This document shows, piece after piece, positions 33,494 to 44,364 of a stretch of 50,790 nt of DNA. A model generated the notes under the pieces. That model did no database searches. It was given only the letters and a program-made list of their open reading frames with translations, and was not told where the DNA came from. This DNA comes from Halobacteriales archaeon QH_7_69_31 (GTDB taxonomy: Archaea; Halobacteriota; Halobacteria; Halobacteriales; Haloarculaceae). The stretch is from assembly GCA_003021745.1 (NCBI GenBank), contig PXQY01000112.1, forward strand, positions 1 through 50,790, in the 5' to 3' direction. A program made the position numbers and the translations under genes. The stretch's first letter is position 1. Every line of letters starts with the position of its first letter.

Positions 33494-34627
33494 ATGCCCG
33501 AGATGGACACGGTCGACCTCGAGACCGACCTCAGCCTGTTCAAGTACGACGACCTCGAGCAGCTCCCGCCCGCCTACCGCGACCTCGACGAGTCCGACCG
33601 GACCCGCCGCATCGAGGCCGCCCGCGCGGAACTGGGCGAGGAGGTCGTGGTACTCGGCCACAACTACCAGCGACGCGAGATCGTCGAGCACGCCGACTTC
33701 ATCGGCGACTCCTACCAGCTCTCGAAGCGGGCCGCCGAGGCCGACGCCGACTACGTCGTCTTCTGCGGCGTGACGTTCATGGCCGAGTCAGCCGACATCA
33801 TCACCGACGACGACCAGACGGTCGTCCTCCCGTCGATGGAGGCGTCCTGCCCGATGGCCGGGATGGCCGAGGCCCTGCAGGTCGACGCCGCCTGGGCCGA
33901 ACTCACCGCGGCGGCCGACGACGCCGACGTCGTCCCCATCACCTACATGAACAGCTATGCGGACCTGAAGGCCTTCTGCGCCGAGCAGGGCGGGCTGGTC
34001 TGTACCTCCTCGAACGCCCACGAGGCCTTCGAGTACGCCTTCGAGCGCGGCGACAAAGTGCTCTTCCTGCCGGACAAGCACCTCGGCTACAACACCGCCC
34101 ACCGGCTCGACATGGCCGGGGCGACCGCCGAGTGGGACCCCTGGGACTCCGAGGCGGCCGACGCCGAAGGGGTCGCCGACGCCGACATCGTGCTGTGGGA
34201 CGGCTACTGCCAGGTCCACGAGCGGTTCACCGAGGCCCACGTCGAGCAGTTCCGCGAGGCGCATCCGGACGGCAACGTCATCGTCCACCCCGAGTGCCGC
34301 CGCGAGGTCGTCGAGGCGGCCGACGTCGCCGGCTCGACCTCCACCATCTGTGAAACCGTCGAGGAGGCCGACCCCGGCGAGACGTGGGCCATCGGCACCG
34401 AGATCCACCTCACGAATCACCTCCAGCGGTGGCACCCCGACGTCGACGTCGTGCCGCTCTGTGGCGGCGCCTGCATGGACTGCAACGCGATGCGGCAGGT
34501 CGACCCGAACTACCTGACGTGGGTGTTGGAGGCGCTGGCCGACGGCACCGAGCGGAACGTCGTCGAGGTCCCGCCGCGCGAGAAGGAACTGGCCGAGCTC
34601 GCCTTACAGCGCATGCTGGAGGTCTGA
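33494..34627 (+). CDS. nadA: Quinolinate synthase
   Basis: NadA condenses iminoaspartate with dihydroxyacetone phosphate to quinolinate using a [4Fe-4S] cluster. The 377-residue protein has three cysteine regions in the right places (FCGVTFMAESA, LVCTSSNAHEAF and CGGACMDCNAMR). It also has VVLGHNYQRREIVEHADFIGDS and VHPECRREVVEAADVAGSTS. Either ATG 33494 or ATG 33503 could be the start. It is the first gene of a tight operon: nadB begins one base after its stop. Confidence 0.97.
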   Translation: MPEMDTVDLETDLSLFKYDDLEQLPPAYRDLDESDRTRRIEAARAELGEEVVVLGHNYQRREIVEHADFIGDSYQLSKRAAEADADYVVFCGVTFMAESADIITDDDQTVVLPSMEASCPMAGMAEALQVDAAWAELTAAADDADVVPITYMNSYADLKAFCAEQGGLVCTSSNAHEAFEYAFERGDKVLFLPDKHLGYNTAHRLDMAGATAEWDPWDSEAADAEGVADADIVLWDGYCQVHERFTEAHVEQFREAHPDGNVIVHPECRREVVEAADVAGSTSTICETVEEADPGETWAIGTEIHLTNHLQRWHPDVDVVPLCGGACMDCNAMRQVDPNYLTWVLEALADGTERNVVEVPPREKELAELALQRMLEV

Positions 34628-34628
34628 G

Positions 34629-36140
34629 ATGGGAGTCGAGGAGCGCACCACCGACATGCTCGTCGTGGGCAGCGGCATCGCGGGCTGTGCCGCCGCCCTG
34701 GCGGGCGCCCGCGCCGGCGCCGACGTCACCCTCGCCACGAAGGCGGCCCGACCGGAGGACTCGACGTCCTTCTGGGCGCAGGGCGGCGTCGCCGTCGCCC
34801 GCGGCGACCCCGAAACTCTGAAGGCCGACATCGTCGAGGCCAGCGACGGCCTCGCCGACCCCGAGGCGGTCGACGTCCTCGTCTCCGAGGCCGACGACGC
34901 CGTCCGGGACGTCTTCGTCGACACGCTCGACGTCGACTTCGACGGCGACGAGGCGTTCGACTACGGCCGCGAGGCCGCCCACAGCGAGGCGCGGATCCTC
35001 CACGTCGACGCCGCCACCGGCCGCCACCTGCTCGCGCCGTTCCTGAACCACCTCGCCGACCACGACCGCGTCCAGGTCCTGGAGGACACGGCGGCGCTGG
35101 ACCTCCTCACCCACGAGGGCCGCGTCCACGGCGCCATGATCGAACTTGACGACGAGTGGGCGCCCTGCTTCGCCGGCGCCACGGTGCTGGCGACCGGCGG
35201 CATCGGCGCCTGCTACCGCCGCTCGACCAACCCGCCGACCGCGACCGGCGACGGCATCGCGATGGCCGCACTCGCCGGCGCCGACGTCGCCGACATGGAG
35301 TACGTCCAGTTCCACCCGACCGCGTTCGCAGGTGAGGGCGAGATCGGGGACGGCCAGGGCACCTTCCTGCTCAGCGAGGCCGTCCGCGGCGAGGGCGCCG
35401 TGCTCCGGAACGCAGAGGGCGAGCGGTTCATGCCCGACTACCACCCGGACGCCGACCTCGCGCCCCGCGACGTTGTCGCCCGCGCTGTCAAGCAGGAGCG
35501 CGAGCGGACCGGCGCGGTCCGGCTCGACGTGTCACCGCTTTCGTTCGACGACGAGTTCCCGGACCTGGCCGACGAGTGCCAGCGCCGGGGCATCGACCCC
35601 GCCGACGGCATCCCCGTCGCGCCCGCCCAGCACTTCCTCTGTGGCGGCATCGACGTCGACACCGAGGGCCGCACCTCCCTGGACCGGCTGTTCGCGGTCG
35701 GCGAGTGTGCCAGGACCGGCGTCCACGGCGCCAACCGCCTGGCCTCCACGAGCCTGCTCGAGTCCCTTGTCTGGGGCCTCCGCGCCGGCGAGGCCGCCGC
35801 CGGCTTCGACGCCGAGCGGGTCGAGGCCCCGGACCTGCTCGACCGCGACCCCGCGCTGCCCGACACCTTCGCCGACGAGAAGTTCGTCCGGCTCCGCCGG
35901 GTCATGACCGACTCGGTCGGCATCACACGCTCGACGGCGGACCTCGACCGGGCGGCGAGCGTGCTCCGCCGGCTGAAGGGCGAGGTCGACGCCTACACCC
36001 GGACGCGGACGAGCCGCTCGCTGTACGAACTCCGCGGCGCGGCCGTGACCGCCCTGCTCGTCGCCCGCGCCGCCGCGGACAACGACGAGTCCCGCGGCTG
36101 CCACCACCTGGAGGAGGGCGCGGCCGTTGACGCCGATTGA
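34629..36140 (+). CDS. nadB: L-aspartate oxidase
   Basis: This flavoprotein oxidises aspartate to iminoaspartate and feeds NadA. The 503-residue protein has the FAD dinucleotide fold MLVVGSGIAGCAAALAGARAG, the active-site segment TSFWAQGGVAVARGD, ATGGIGACYRRSTNP, VQFHPTAF and the second catalytic region AQHFLCGGIDVDTEGRT followed by GANRLASTSLLE. The C-terminal helical domain is present. The stop overlaps the nadC start by 14 bases. Confidence 0.96.
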   Translation: MGVEERTTDMLVVGSGIAGCAAALAGARAGADVTLATKAARPEDSTSFWAQGGVAVARGDPETLKADIVEASDGLADPEAVDVLVSEADDAVRDVFVDTLDVDFDGDEAFDYGREAAHSEARILHVDAATGRHLLAPFLNHLADHDRVQVLEDTAALDLLTHEGRVHGAMIELDDEWAPCFAGATVLATGGIGACYRRSTNPPTATGDGIAMAALAGADVADMEYVQFHPTAFAGEGEIGDGQGTFLLSEAVRGEGAVLRNAEGERFMPDYHPDADLAPRDVVARAVKQERERTGAVRLDVSPLSFDDEFPDLADECQRRGIDPADGIPVAPAQHFLCGGIDVDTEGRTSLDRLFAVGECARTGVHGANRLASTSLLESLVWGLRAGEAAAGFDAERVEAPDLLDRDPALPDTFADEKFVRLRRVMTDSVGITRSTADLDRAASVLRRLKGEVDAYTRTRTSRSLYELRGAAVTALLVARAAADNDESRGCHHLEEGAAVDAD

Positions 36141-36948
36141 GCGCTCGCGGGTCGAGCGCTGGCTCCGGGAGGACCTCGGCCACCACGACGTCACCAACGA
36201 CGTCCCCGGCCGGACCGTGGGCCGGCTCGTCGCGACGGCCGAGGGGGTCGCGGCCGGCCTCGACGCCGCCGCGGCGGTGTTCGAGTACCTCGACGTCGCG
36301 GTAACCGACTGCGTCGACGCCGGCACGGCCGTCAACGCCGGCGACGTCCTCCTCCGCGTCGAGGGCCCCGCCGCCGCCGTCCTCCGGGGCGAACGGGTCG
36401 CCGTGAACGTCGCCGGCCACGCCGCCGGCGTCGCCACGCGGACCGGGCGGGCCGTCGAGGCCGCCCGCAGCGTCGCCGACGACGTCCGCGTGGCCGGCAC
36501 CCGGAAGACCACGCCCGGGCTCCGGGGCCTCGAGAAGCGTGCCATCGCCGCCGGCGGCGGGGACACCCACCGGCTCGACCTCTCCCACATGGTGATGGTG
36601 AAGGACAACCACGTCGCGGAACTCGGCCTCGAGACCGCCATCGAGCACTTCCGCGACCGCGCCTCCTTCGCGACGAACCTCGAGGTCGAGGTCGAGTCCC
36701 CGGCCGACGCCGCCCGCGCCGCCGAGGCGGGCGCCGACGTAGTCCTCCTCGACAACATGACGCCCGAGGAGACGGCCCGCGGGGTCGAGGCCATCGACGG
36801 CGACGCGCTCGCAGAAGCCTCCGGCGGGATCACGGTCGAGACCGTCCCCGACTACGCGGCCACGGGCGTCGATGTCGTCTCGCTGGGGAGTCTCACCCAC
36901 TCCGCACCGGCGCTCGACCTCTCGTTCCGGACCGGGTCCGTCGACTGA
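36127..36948 (+). CDS. nadC: Nicotinate-nucleotide pyrophosphorylase (carboxylating)
   Basis: This enzyme converts quinolinate and PRPP to nicotinate mononucleotide. The 273-residue protein starts with TTG at 36127 (TPIERSRVERWLREDLGHHDVT). No ATG or GTG fits, because the conserved WLxEDLGxGDVT-like motif lies only a dozen residues in. Catalytic and substrate motifs are VAGTRKTTPGLRGLEKRAI, MVMVKDNHV, NLEVEVESPADAARAA and VVLLDNMTPEE. It overlaps nadB by 14 nt, suggesting translational coupling. The last gene of nadABC. Confidence 0.95.
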   Translation: MTPIERSRVERWLREDLGHHDVTNDVPGRTVGRLVATAEGVAAGLDAAAAVFEYLDVAVTDCVDAGTAVNAGDVLLRVEGPAAAVLRGERVAVNVAGHAAGVATRTGRAVEAARSVADDVRVAGTRKTTPGLRGLEKRAIAAGGGDTHRLDLSHMVMVKDNHVAELGLETAIEHFRDRASFATNLEVEVESPADAARAAEAGADVVLLDNMTPEETARGVEAIDGDALAEASGGITVETVPDYAATGVDVVSLGSLTHSAPALDLSFRTGSVD

Positions 36949-37027
36949 CTGGGTCGGTCGAGTGAAACGGTCGGTCGACTGAAGGGTCGATCGACCGATC
37001 GGAGAGCCCGCCTTGGGGCTCCGGGCC
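36949..37027. repeat. Short GGTCGGTCGA-type repeats after nadC
   Basis: Three near-copies of GGTCGGTCGA(G/C)TGAA follow the nadC stop, and a perfect 12-bp palindrome GGTCGATCGACC lies at 36985-36996. It may be a degenerate terminator or a small tandem expansion. There is no coding sequence in the segment. Confidence 0.55.
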
Positions 37028-37264
37028 TCAGTCGTTGACGGCGCCGGAGAAAGTCAGCACGGCGCCGACGGCGGCGACGACCAGGCCGCCGAGCCGGACC
37101 AGTTGCCACTGCATCGACTCCTCATCGCTACCGCCCATGAGGGACCAGCCGGAGTCCTGCTGGGCTTCCATCAGTTCCATGTGACCGTACACCAGGACGA
37201 TGGCGCCCACGACGAGGGCGACCAGTCCGAGTATCATGAGCGCGTCCAGGTTGTTGTCACTCAT
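37028..37264 (-). CDS. Small two-helix membrane protein
   Basis: The protein has 78 residues, starts MSDNNLDALMILGLVALVVGAIVLVYG (first helix), has a polar glutamine/serine-rich middle and a second helix LVRLGGLVVAAVGAVLTFSGAV. It resembles small uncharacterised haloarchaeal membrane proteins; no function can be given. ATG 37264 is favoured because upstream residues are not hydrophobic or conserved-looking. Confidence 0.7.
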   Translation of the reverse strand: MSDNNLDALMILGLVALVVGAIVLVYGHMELMEAQQDSGWSLMGGSDEESMQWQLVRLGGLVVAAVGAVLTFSGAVND

Positions 37265-37408
37265 TGCAGTCGCACCCAATCGGGTCGGGGAAATAAACAT
37301 TCTGGCCCAGTGGTAGGATACAGGTCAGTCGGTGCGGGCGACTCCGGGTCTGACACGGCGGTTCGCGCGTTGCCGGCTGCACGAGGCCCGACCGGGGCCG
37401 GGTCGTGC

Positions 37409-38854
<1,446 letters not shown>

Positions 38855-38864
38855 AGTGGCACCT

Positions 38865-39593
38865 TCACTGGTGTCGATCAGCAGTCTCTGTGCTAACCGC
38901 CCGCGCGCCGTCCACGGTCTCCCGGACGGCCTCGACGCCCTCGTCGTGAACCAGATCGCCCACGATCACGGTGTCCGCCCGCTGCCGCATCTCGCGGGCC
39001 GACTCGTAGTCGCGGATCCCGCCGCCGTAGAAGACCGAGGCGTCGTCCGTGCCGTCGGCGGCCGCCCGCACAATGTCGGGGTCGCCGTAGGTCCCGGAGT
39101 ACTCGACGTAGACGATCTCCTGGCCGAGCGCGCGGTCGGCGATTTCGGCGTAGGCGGCGACCTCGTCCGGCTCGAGGTCGCAGTCGGCGTCGGTGTACTC
39201 CGCGACGGACGCCTCGGGGTTCATGATGACGTAGGCCTCGGTGTACGTGCGCCGCCAGTCGATCCGGTCGTCGAGCCGCGCCCACTCCTTGTGGGCGCCC
39301 ACGGTCCAGAATGGGTCGCCGGCGTTGAGCACGATCGGGATGAGGTAGCCGTCCAGGCCGTCCCGGTGGACCACGCTCGCGACGTTGGAGGGCTCGATGT
39401 ACACCGGGACGTCGTGGGCCGCCGTCGCCTCGACCACCCGCGCCATCTTCGCCTCGGTCATGCCGGTGGTACCGCCGATCTCGAGGGCGTCGGTGCCGGT
39501 GGCGCAGACGTCCTCGAAGGTCTCGCCCGCCCGGAGCGTCTTGTCCGGGTCGATCTTGACGACGTGGTCCCAGTCGGCCCAGGGGACGCCCAT
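38865..39593 (-). CDS. Geranylgeranylglyceryl phosphate synthase
   Basis: This enzyme makes the first ether bond of archaeal lipids from geranylgeranyl diphosphate and sn-glycerol-1-phosphate. The 242-residue TIM-barrel protein of the PcrB/GGGPS family starts [18 protein letters not shown]. It contains [25 protein letters not shown], the active-site [11 protein letters not shown] and the phosphate-binding [12 protein letters not shown] with VIVGDLVHD. An ATG four codons upstream (39605) is an alternative. Complete by length and motifs. Confidence 0.93.
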   Translation of the reverse strand: MGVPWADWDHVVKIDPDKTLRAGETFEDVCATGTDALEIGGTTGMTEAKMARVVEATAAHDVPVYIEPSNVASVVHRDGLDGYLIPIVLNAGDPFWTVGAHKEWARLDDRIDWRRTYTEAYVIMNPEASVAEYTDADCDLEPDEVAAYAEIADRALGQEIVYVEYSGTYGDPDIVRAAADGTDDASVFYGGGIRDYESAREMRQRADTVIVGDLVHDEGVEAVRETVDGARAVSTETADRHQ

Positions 39594-39704
39594 AGGCGGG
39601 CCCAACCCGCGGGTCGCTAAAACAACTTCGGGTTCGCGTCCCGGGGACGCGCCGGCGTCGTGGGTCTTAGCTCGTCTCTCGGGGCCGCCGCTGGGTCTCG
39701 CCGG

Positions 39705-39905
39705 TCACGAGCCGGCCGCCGCGTCGGCGGTGACCGTCGCCTGCCACTCGCGGATGCGGTCCGCCGAGACCCCCTGGACGTCGTCGGCGACGGCCTCGGC
39801 GTCGGCGCCCCGGAGGTCATCCAGGGACTCGACGCCGGCCCGGGCGAGCTTGTCGGCCGTCTTCTCGCCGACGCCCTCGAGGTCCTCCGCCGCGCCGGGG
39901 CAGCG
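39705..39905 (-). pseudogene. Out-of-frame helix-hairpin-helix C-terminus of topA
   Basis: This frame reads EDLEGVGEKTADKLARAGVES, DDLRGADAEAVADDV and GVSADRIREWQATV before a TGA at 39705-39707. It is the HhH tail that ends haloarchaeal topoisomerase I proteins but is in a different frame from the main gene. The junction lies at about 39893-39905, right after SLPLP. Roughly 40-50 residues, normally including a last zinc-finger part, are missing between the two. Confidence 0.8.
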
Positions 39906-42105
39906 GCAGCGAGTACTCACAGTCGGGGTACCGGGTACAGCCGACGAGCCGGGAGCCGTTCCGGAGCCGCTTTATCGCCAGCTCGCCGTCGTGCGCTTCG
40001 GCGGCTTCACCGCCTCCGCCTCGCGGCGACTCCGTCGCCGCGCTCGCCCCACAGTCCGGACACGTCCCGATCACGCGGTCATCGGTTTCGTCGGCGTCCT
40101 GGGCCTCACAGCGGGGACAGCCATGGACGAACGTGCTCCGGCCGGCCAGCATCTTCACGTGCCACAGGTCGTGGTCGTCGCAGCGCTCGTCCAGCACCGT
40201 CGGCTCGCCCTGGTTCGGTAACGGCAGCGTGTACTCGCAGTCCGGATAGCCGTCGCAGCCGACGAAGTACGAGCCCTGCCGGGACTGCCTGACGAGCAGA
40301 TCCTCGCCGCAGTCCGGACACGGCCCAAGCGTCCGGTCGGCCTTCATCGACTCCTGGAGGTGCTCGCCGATGGCCTTCCGGGAGTCGTGGAGGTCCTCGA
40401 AGATGGCCGAGAGCATCTCGCGGGACGCTTCGGTGACCTCCTCGAGGTCGGCGTCGCCCTCGGCGATGGCGCGCATGTCGGCCTCGAGCTGGGCCGTCAT
40501 GTCCTCGTCGACGATGCGGTCGGCGAACTTCTCGGCGGCCTCGACGACGCCCATCGCGAGCGCCGTCGGCCGTGGCGGGTCGCCTTCGACGTAGCCCCGG
40601 TCGTACAGCTTCTGGAGGAGGTTGTGTCTGGTCGACTTCGTCCCGAGCCCCCGGTCGGCCATCTCCTCGATGAGCCGGGATTGGCCGCGGCGCCGGGGCG
40701 GCTGGGTCTCCTTGGCCTCCAGCCGGACGTCGGACACGTCGAGGACGTCGCCCTCCTCGACGGCGGGGACGTAGTTTTCCGCGGTCGATCCGTAGGGGTA
40801 GACGGCGTGGTAGCCGGGCTCGACCAGGCGCTTGCCGTTGGCCTTCAGCAGGCGGTCGTCGGCCGCGCTGACCACCTTCAGGTGTTCCCACTCGGCGGCG
40901 TCGGCGACGGTGGCGAAGAACCGCCGGACGACGAGTTCGTAGACCCGCCACTCGTCGTCGGATAGTTCCTGCCGGCCGGGGACCTCGCCCGTCGGGTGGA
41001 TGGGCGGGTGGTCGGTCGTCTCCTCGTCGCCCGCCGTCGGCTCGACGTCGCCGTCGAGAAGCGTTTGGGCGTCCTCGTCGAACGGGTGGTGGCCCACGAA
41101 CGATTCGAGGAGGTGCGCCGGGTCGAGGTCGTCCGGGTACACCGTGTTGTCGGTCCGGGGGTACGTGACGTAGCCGGCGGTGTACAGCTCCTCGGCGACG
41201 CTCATCGCCCGCTGGGCGGACAGCCCGAGCGACCCGGCGGCGCTGATGTAGGCCGTGGTGTCGAACGGCGCCGGCGGCGCATCGGTCCGCCGGCGGCGGT
41301 TCACCGACCGGACGACCGCCTCCCCGGCCTCGGTGAGGTCCGCGTGGACGGCCTCCGCGGCCGCCTCCTCCCAGACCCGTTCGGTCTCGGTGCCGTCCTC
41401 GCGGTGGAAGTACTGGGCTTCGAAGGCCTCCTCGGCGCCGAGGTCGGCGAACAGCTCCCAGTAGTCGTCGGGCTCGAACGCCCGTATCTCCCGCTCGCGG
41501 TCGACGATCAGCTTCAGGGTCGGCGACTGCACCCGACCGACGGAGATGAAGTCCTCGCCGAGCCGGCCGGCCGACAGCGAGAGAAACCGGGTCAGCGCCG
41601 CGCCCCACAGCAGATCGATGACCTGGCGGGCCTCGCCGGCGGCCGCCAGGTCGACGTCGAGGGCGTCGGGGTGGGCGAAGGCGTCGGTCACCTCCGTCTG
41701 GGTGATCGACGAAAAGCGCACCCGCCGCGTGGGGACGTCGGTGACGGACTCTATGAGTTCGTGGGCCTCCTTGCCGATGAGTTCGCCCTCCCGGTCGTAG
41801 TCGGTGGCGATGACCGCCTCGTCGGCCGCGTCGGCCAGTTCCTCCAGCGTGCGGACGATGTTCTCCTGGGTCGGCGTCTTCACGACGTCGGCGCCGACCA
41901 GCTCGACCGGCTGGACGTCCCGCCAGTCCGAGTATTCCGGGGGGAAGTCGACGCCGACGACGTGGCCGGACAGGCCCACGCACCGCCGGTCGCCCCAGCG
42001 GTAGACGTTGACGCCGTTCCGCCGCTCGACGGACGCCGCCCCCTCCGAGAGGATGTCGGCGATGCGTCGCGCGGCGTCGTCCTTCTCGGTGACGATGAGT
42101 TCCAC
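39817..42105 (-). CDS. topA: DNA topoisomerase I, type IA, C-terminal end frameshifted
   Basis: This enzyme relaxes negative supercoils through a 5'-phosphotyrosine. Start GTG 42105 gives ELIVTEKDDAARRIADIL (Toprim). Toprim acidic residues are in IATDYDREGELIGKEA. SVGRVQSPTLKLIVDRE and the active-site tyrosine region AGYVTYPRTDNTVYP are present, as are GLGTKSTRHNLLQKLYDRGYV and at least three four-cysteine zinc units (CPDCGEDLLV...CDGYPDC, CPRC, CPDCG...CTRYPDC). After SLPLP the frame runs into an arginine-rich tail and stops at 39817, instead of continuing to the HhH domain. The catalytic core is complete. Confidence 0.9.
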   Translation of the reverse strand: MELIVTEKDDAARRIADILSEGAASVERRNGVNVYRWGDRRCVGLSGHVVGVDFPPEYSDWRDVQPVELVGADVVKTPTQENIVRTLEELADAADEAVIATDYDREGELIGKEAHELIESVTDVPTRRVRFSSITQTEVTDAFAHPDALDVDLAAAGEARQVIDLLWGAALTRFLSLSAGRLGEDFISVGRVQSPTLKLIVDREREIRAFEPDDYWELFADLGAEEAFEAQYFHREDGTETERVWEEAAAEAVHADLTEAGEAVVRSVNRRRRTDAPPAPFDTTAYISAAGSLGLSAQRAMSVAEELYTAGYVTYPRTDNTVYPDDLDPAHLLESFVGHHPFDEDAQTLLDGDVEPTAGDEETTDHPPIHPTGEVPGRQELSDDEWRVYELVVRRFFATVADAAEWEHLKVVSAADDRLLKANGKRLVEPGYHAVYPYGSTAENYVPAVEEGDVLDVSDVRLEAKETQPPRRRGQSRLIEEMADRGLGTKSTRHNLLQKLYDRGYVEGDPPRPTALAMGVVEAAEKFADRIVDEDMTAQLEADMRAIAEGDADLEEVTEASREMLSAIFEDLHDSRKAIGEHLQESMKADRTLGPCPDCGEDLLVRQSRQGSYFVGCDGYPDCEYTLPLPNQGEPTVLDERCDDHDLWHVKMLAGRSTFVHGCPRCEAQDADETDDRVIGTCPDCGASAATESPRGGGGEAAEAHDGELAIKRLRNGSRLVGCTRYPDCEYSLPLPRRGGGPRGRRREDGRQARPGRRRVPG

Positions 42106-42619
42106 GGTGGGGGCCGATAGACCGACTCGGACTTTCAACCTTTCGTCGTGGGAGGCCCGAAACCGCAGGCGGGCGCGCCCACGAGCGCGGACGCGTAGGA
42201 GGAGTCTCGCAAGCCGGTGTGGGCGGTCGCCCGGTCCGTCCGCGAGTGAGCGACCGCCGCGTGTGAGCGCGAGCAGCCCGATGCCAGTGAGCCCCCGGGA
42301 CGGCCAGTGAGCCTCGGCTCCTGTAGGATCCCGCAGCCTCGGTGGCTCGGTCCTGTCACCGGGCCAGGTCGGGGGAGGCGGCGCCGGTCGGGCGCCACGC
42401 CTGGCCGACGGGCGGCCCCGCAGCCGCCCGACCGGGGAGACACCGTCACCGGAGTTCGACGTATCATTCCGTTCATCGACGTATACTATCACCCCCGGTA
42501 CCCGACGCGAGGCCTCGGGGGCGCAGCGGGCAAATCCGCCTGCCATCGGGGGCCTGCAACCAACACCTTTATTGTTGCCAGGTAAATCTCTGGGCACTAG
42601 GGCTGCGGTACTATTGACC
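42106..42619. other. Intergenic region with the ABC operon promoter
   Basis: No gene is visible in these 514 bases. The first 350 are GC-rich spacer. At 42457-42464 and 42477-42484 the octamer CGACGTAT occurs twice, 20 nt apart. An AT-rich island ACACCTTTATTGTTGCC around 42565-42581 is the probable promoter of the following transporter operon, about 45 nt before its start. Confidence 0.5.
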
Positions 42620-44272
42620 ATGACCAGCAAAAACCGAGACATCTCGATGGACCGACGGAAGATACTGCAGGGGATGGGAGCTGCCACGGTCGTCGGCCTC
42701 GCCGGCTGCCAGATAGGGGGTAATGGCAACGGCAACGGTGACGCGGACGGCGGCACGCTCCAGTTCGCCCAGGCCAAGGCGCCGATCAGGTTCGACCCGA
42801 TCACCCTCAACGACGTCCCCTCCTCTCAGGTCACGGGGGTGATCTTCGAGGGCCTCTACGAGTACGACGAGGCAACGGGCCACCGTCCACAACTCGCGAC
42901 GAGCGAACCCGAGGTGTCCCGGGAGGGGAGCCGGTGGGTCGTCGAGCTTGAGGGGGCGGCGACCTTCCACAACGGCGATCCGGTGACCGCCGAGGACGTG
43001 AAGTACTCCTTCGAGGCGCCGTTCGACGAGGAGACCGAGAACGCCTCCGAGGTCGACATGATCGACACCGTGGAGACCGTCGACGAGGGGACGGTCCAGT
43101 TCGACCTCAACTTCCCCTACGGCGCGTTCCGGCACACGCTGCACCGCGCGGTCGTCCCGAAGTCGGTTCGGGAGGAGACGAAACAGACGTTCGGCGAGGA
43201 CGAGACGCCCTCGGGCGACGAGGAAATCTTCCGGTTCGACCCGGTCGGCTCGGGTCCCTTCGAGTGGGTCGAGTGGACCCAGGGGGACAACGTCCGGGTG
43301 CAGCGCCACGACGATTACTGGGGCGAGGAACGGCCGAACCTGGCCGAGATCGAGTTCTCGCCGATCGCGGAGCCGACGACCCGTGTGACCTCCCTGGAGA
43401 ACGAGGAGCAGGACGTCATCACCGACGTCCCGCCGGACCTCTGGACGACGGTCGAGGACAGCGACTCCGCCTCGATCGACCAGTCGCCCGGTATCGGGTA
43501 CTTCTACCTGGCGTTCAACTGCAAGGAGGGGCCGACGTCGGACCCACAGGTCCGGGAGGCGGTCGATTACGTGTTCGACATGGACACCGCGATCGAGAAC
43601 TTCGTCGCGCCGACCGGCGTCCGGCAGTACAGTCCACTCCCGCGATCCACCGCCGAGGACTGGGAGATGCCGCTCGACGAGTGGCGGCAGATCCCCCACG
43701 ACAAGGACATCGGCGAGGCCCAGTCGCTGCTCGAGGACGCCGGCGTCGCCCAGGACTACGGCTTCCGCATCATCGTCCCGCCGGACGACAAGCGCGAGAA
43801 CATCGGCGTCACGGTCTCCAACGGACTTCAGGAGGCCGGCTGGGACGCGAGCGTCCAGCGACTGGAGTGGGGCACGTTCCTCCAACAGTACATCACCGGC
43901 AGCGAGGACGACTACAACATGTACACGCTGGGCTGGTCCGGACTCCCCGACCCGGCGTCGTTCACCTTCCCGCTGTTGAGCCGTGCCGACGAGGCACTCG
44001 GCCAGACGAACGGCACGTACTGGGGCGCGAACAGCGAGGCCGGCAAGGAGGCCTCCGACAAGTTCATCGAGGCGCGTGAAAGCGCCGACTTCGAGGAGCG
44101 CCAGCCGCTCTACCAGGAGGCCATCACCACGATGCTGGAGGCGCGGGTCCACCTGCCCGCCTACAACCTGAAGGAGAGCTACGGCGTCGACAACGACGTC
44201 AGCGGGTTCACCTCTCACCCGGCGGCCGGCTTCAAGGTCTTCGACGAGAACAACAACACCTCCGTCCAGTAG
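42620..44272 (+). CDS. ABC transporter substrate-binding lipoprotein, family 5 (peptide type)
   Basis: This protein captures oligopeptides or related solutes outside the cell for the importer encoded downstream. The 550-residue protein starts MTSKNRDISMDRRKILQGMG. It has the Tat/lipobox signal RRKILQGMGAATVVGLAGC with cysteine at about 37, then the SBP_bac_5 pattern: VIFEGLYEYDEATG, the signature-like FHNGDPVTAEDVKYSFE, DPVGSGPFEWVEW and YMYTLGWSGLPD-like DYNMYTLGWSGLPDP. ATG 42647 is an alternative start. It is first in the operon; the permease follows after 92 bp. Confidence 0.93.
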   Translation: MTSKNRDISMDRRKILQGMGAATVVGLAGCQIGGNGNGNGDADGGTLQFAQAKAPIRFDPITLNDVPSSQVTGVIFEGLYEYDEATGHRPQLATSEPEVSREGSRWVVELEGAATFHNGDPVTAEDVKYSFEAPFDEETENASEVDMIDTVETVDEGTVQFDLNFPYGAFRHTLHRAVVPKSVREETKQTFGEDETPSGDEEIFRFDPVGSGPFEWVEWTQGDNVRVQRHDDYWGEERPNLAEIEFSPIAEPTTRVTSLENEEQDVITDVPPDLWTTVEDSDSASIDQSPGIGYFYLAFNCKEGPTSDPQVREAVDYVFDMDTAIENFVAPTGVRQYSPLPRSTAEDWEMPLDEWRQIPHDKDIGEAQSLLEDAGVAQDYGFRIIVPPDDKRENIGVTVSNGLQEAGWDASVQRLEWGTFLQQYITGSEDDYNMYTLGWSGLPDPASFTFPLLSRADEALGQTNGTYWGANSEAGKEASDKFIEARESADFEERQPLYQEAITTMLEARVHLPAYNLKESYGVDNDVSGFTSHPAAGFKVFDENNNTSVQ

Positions 44273-44364
44273 GGACGGACGGCGGCGCGGTCGCCCCGTC
44301 GGGGCCCGACGCGTGGCGGCCGCGAGCCAACCGACATTCCGGTTCGATCTAAGACACCGCGTCC

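Noticed and set aside
42106-42619. tRNA or other structured RNA gene
   Set aside because: No T-loop GGTTCRANNC-like motif or cloverleaf arrangement could be found in this or the other long gaps.
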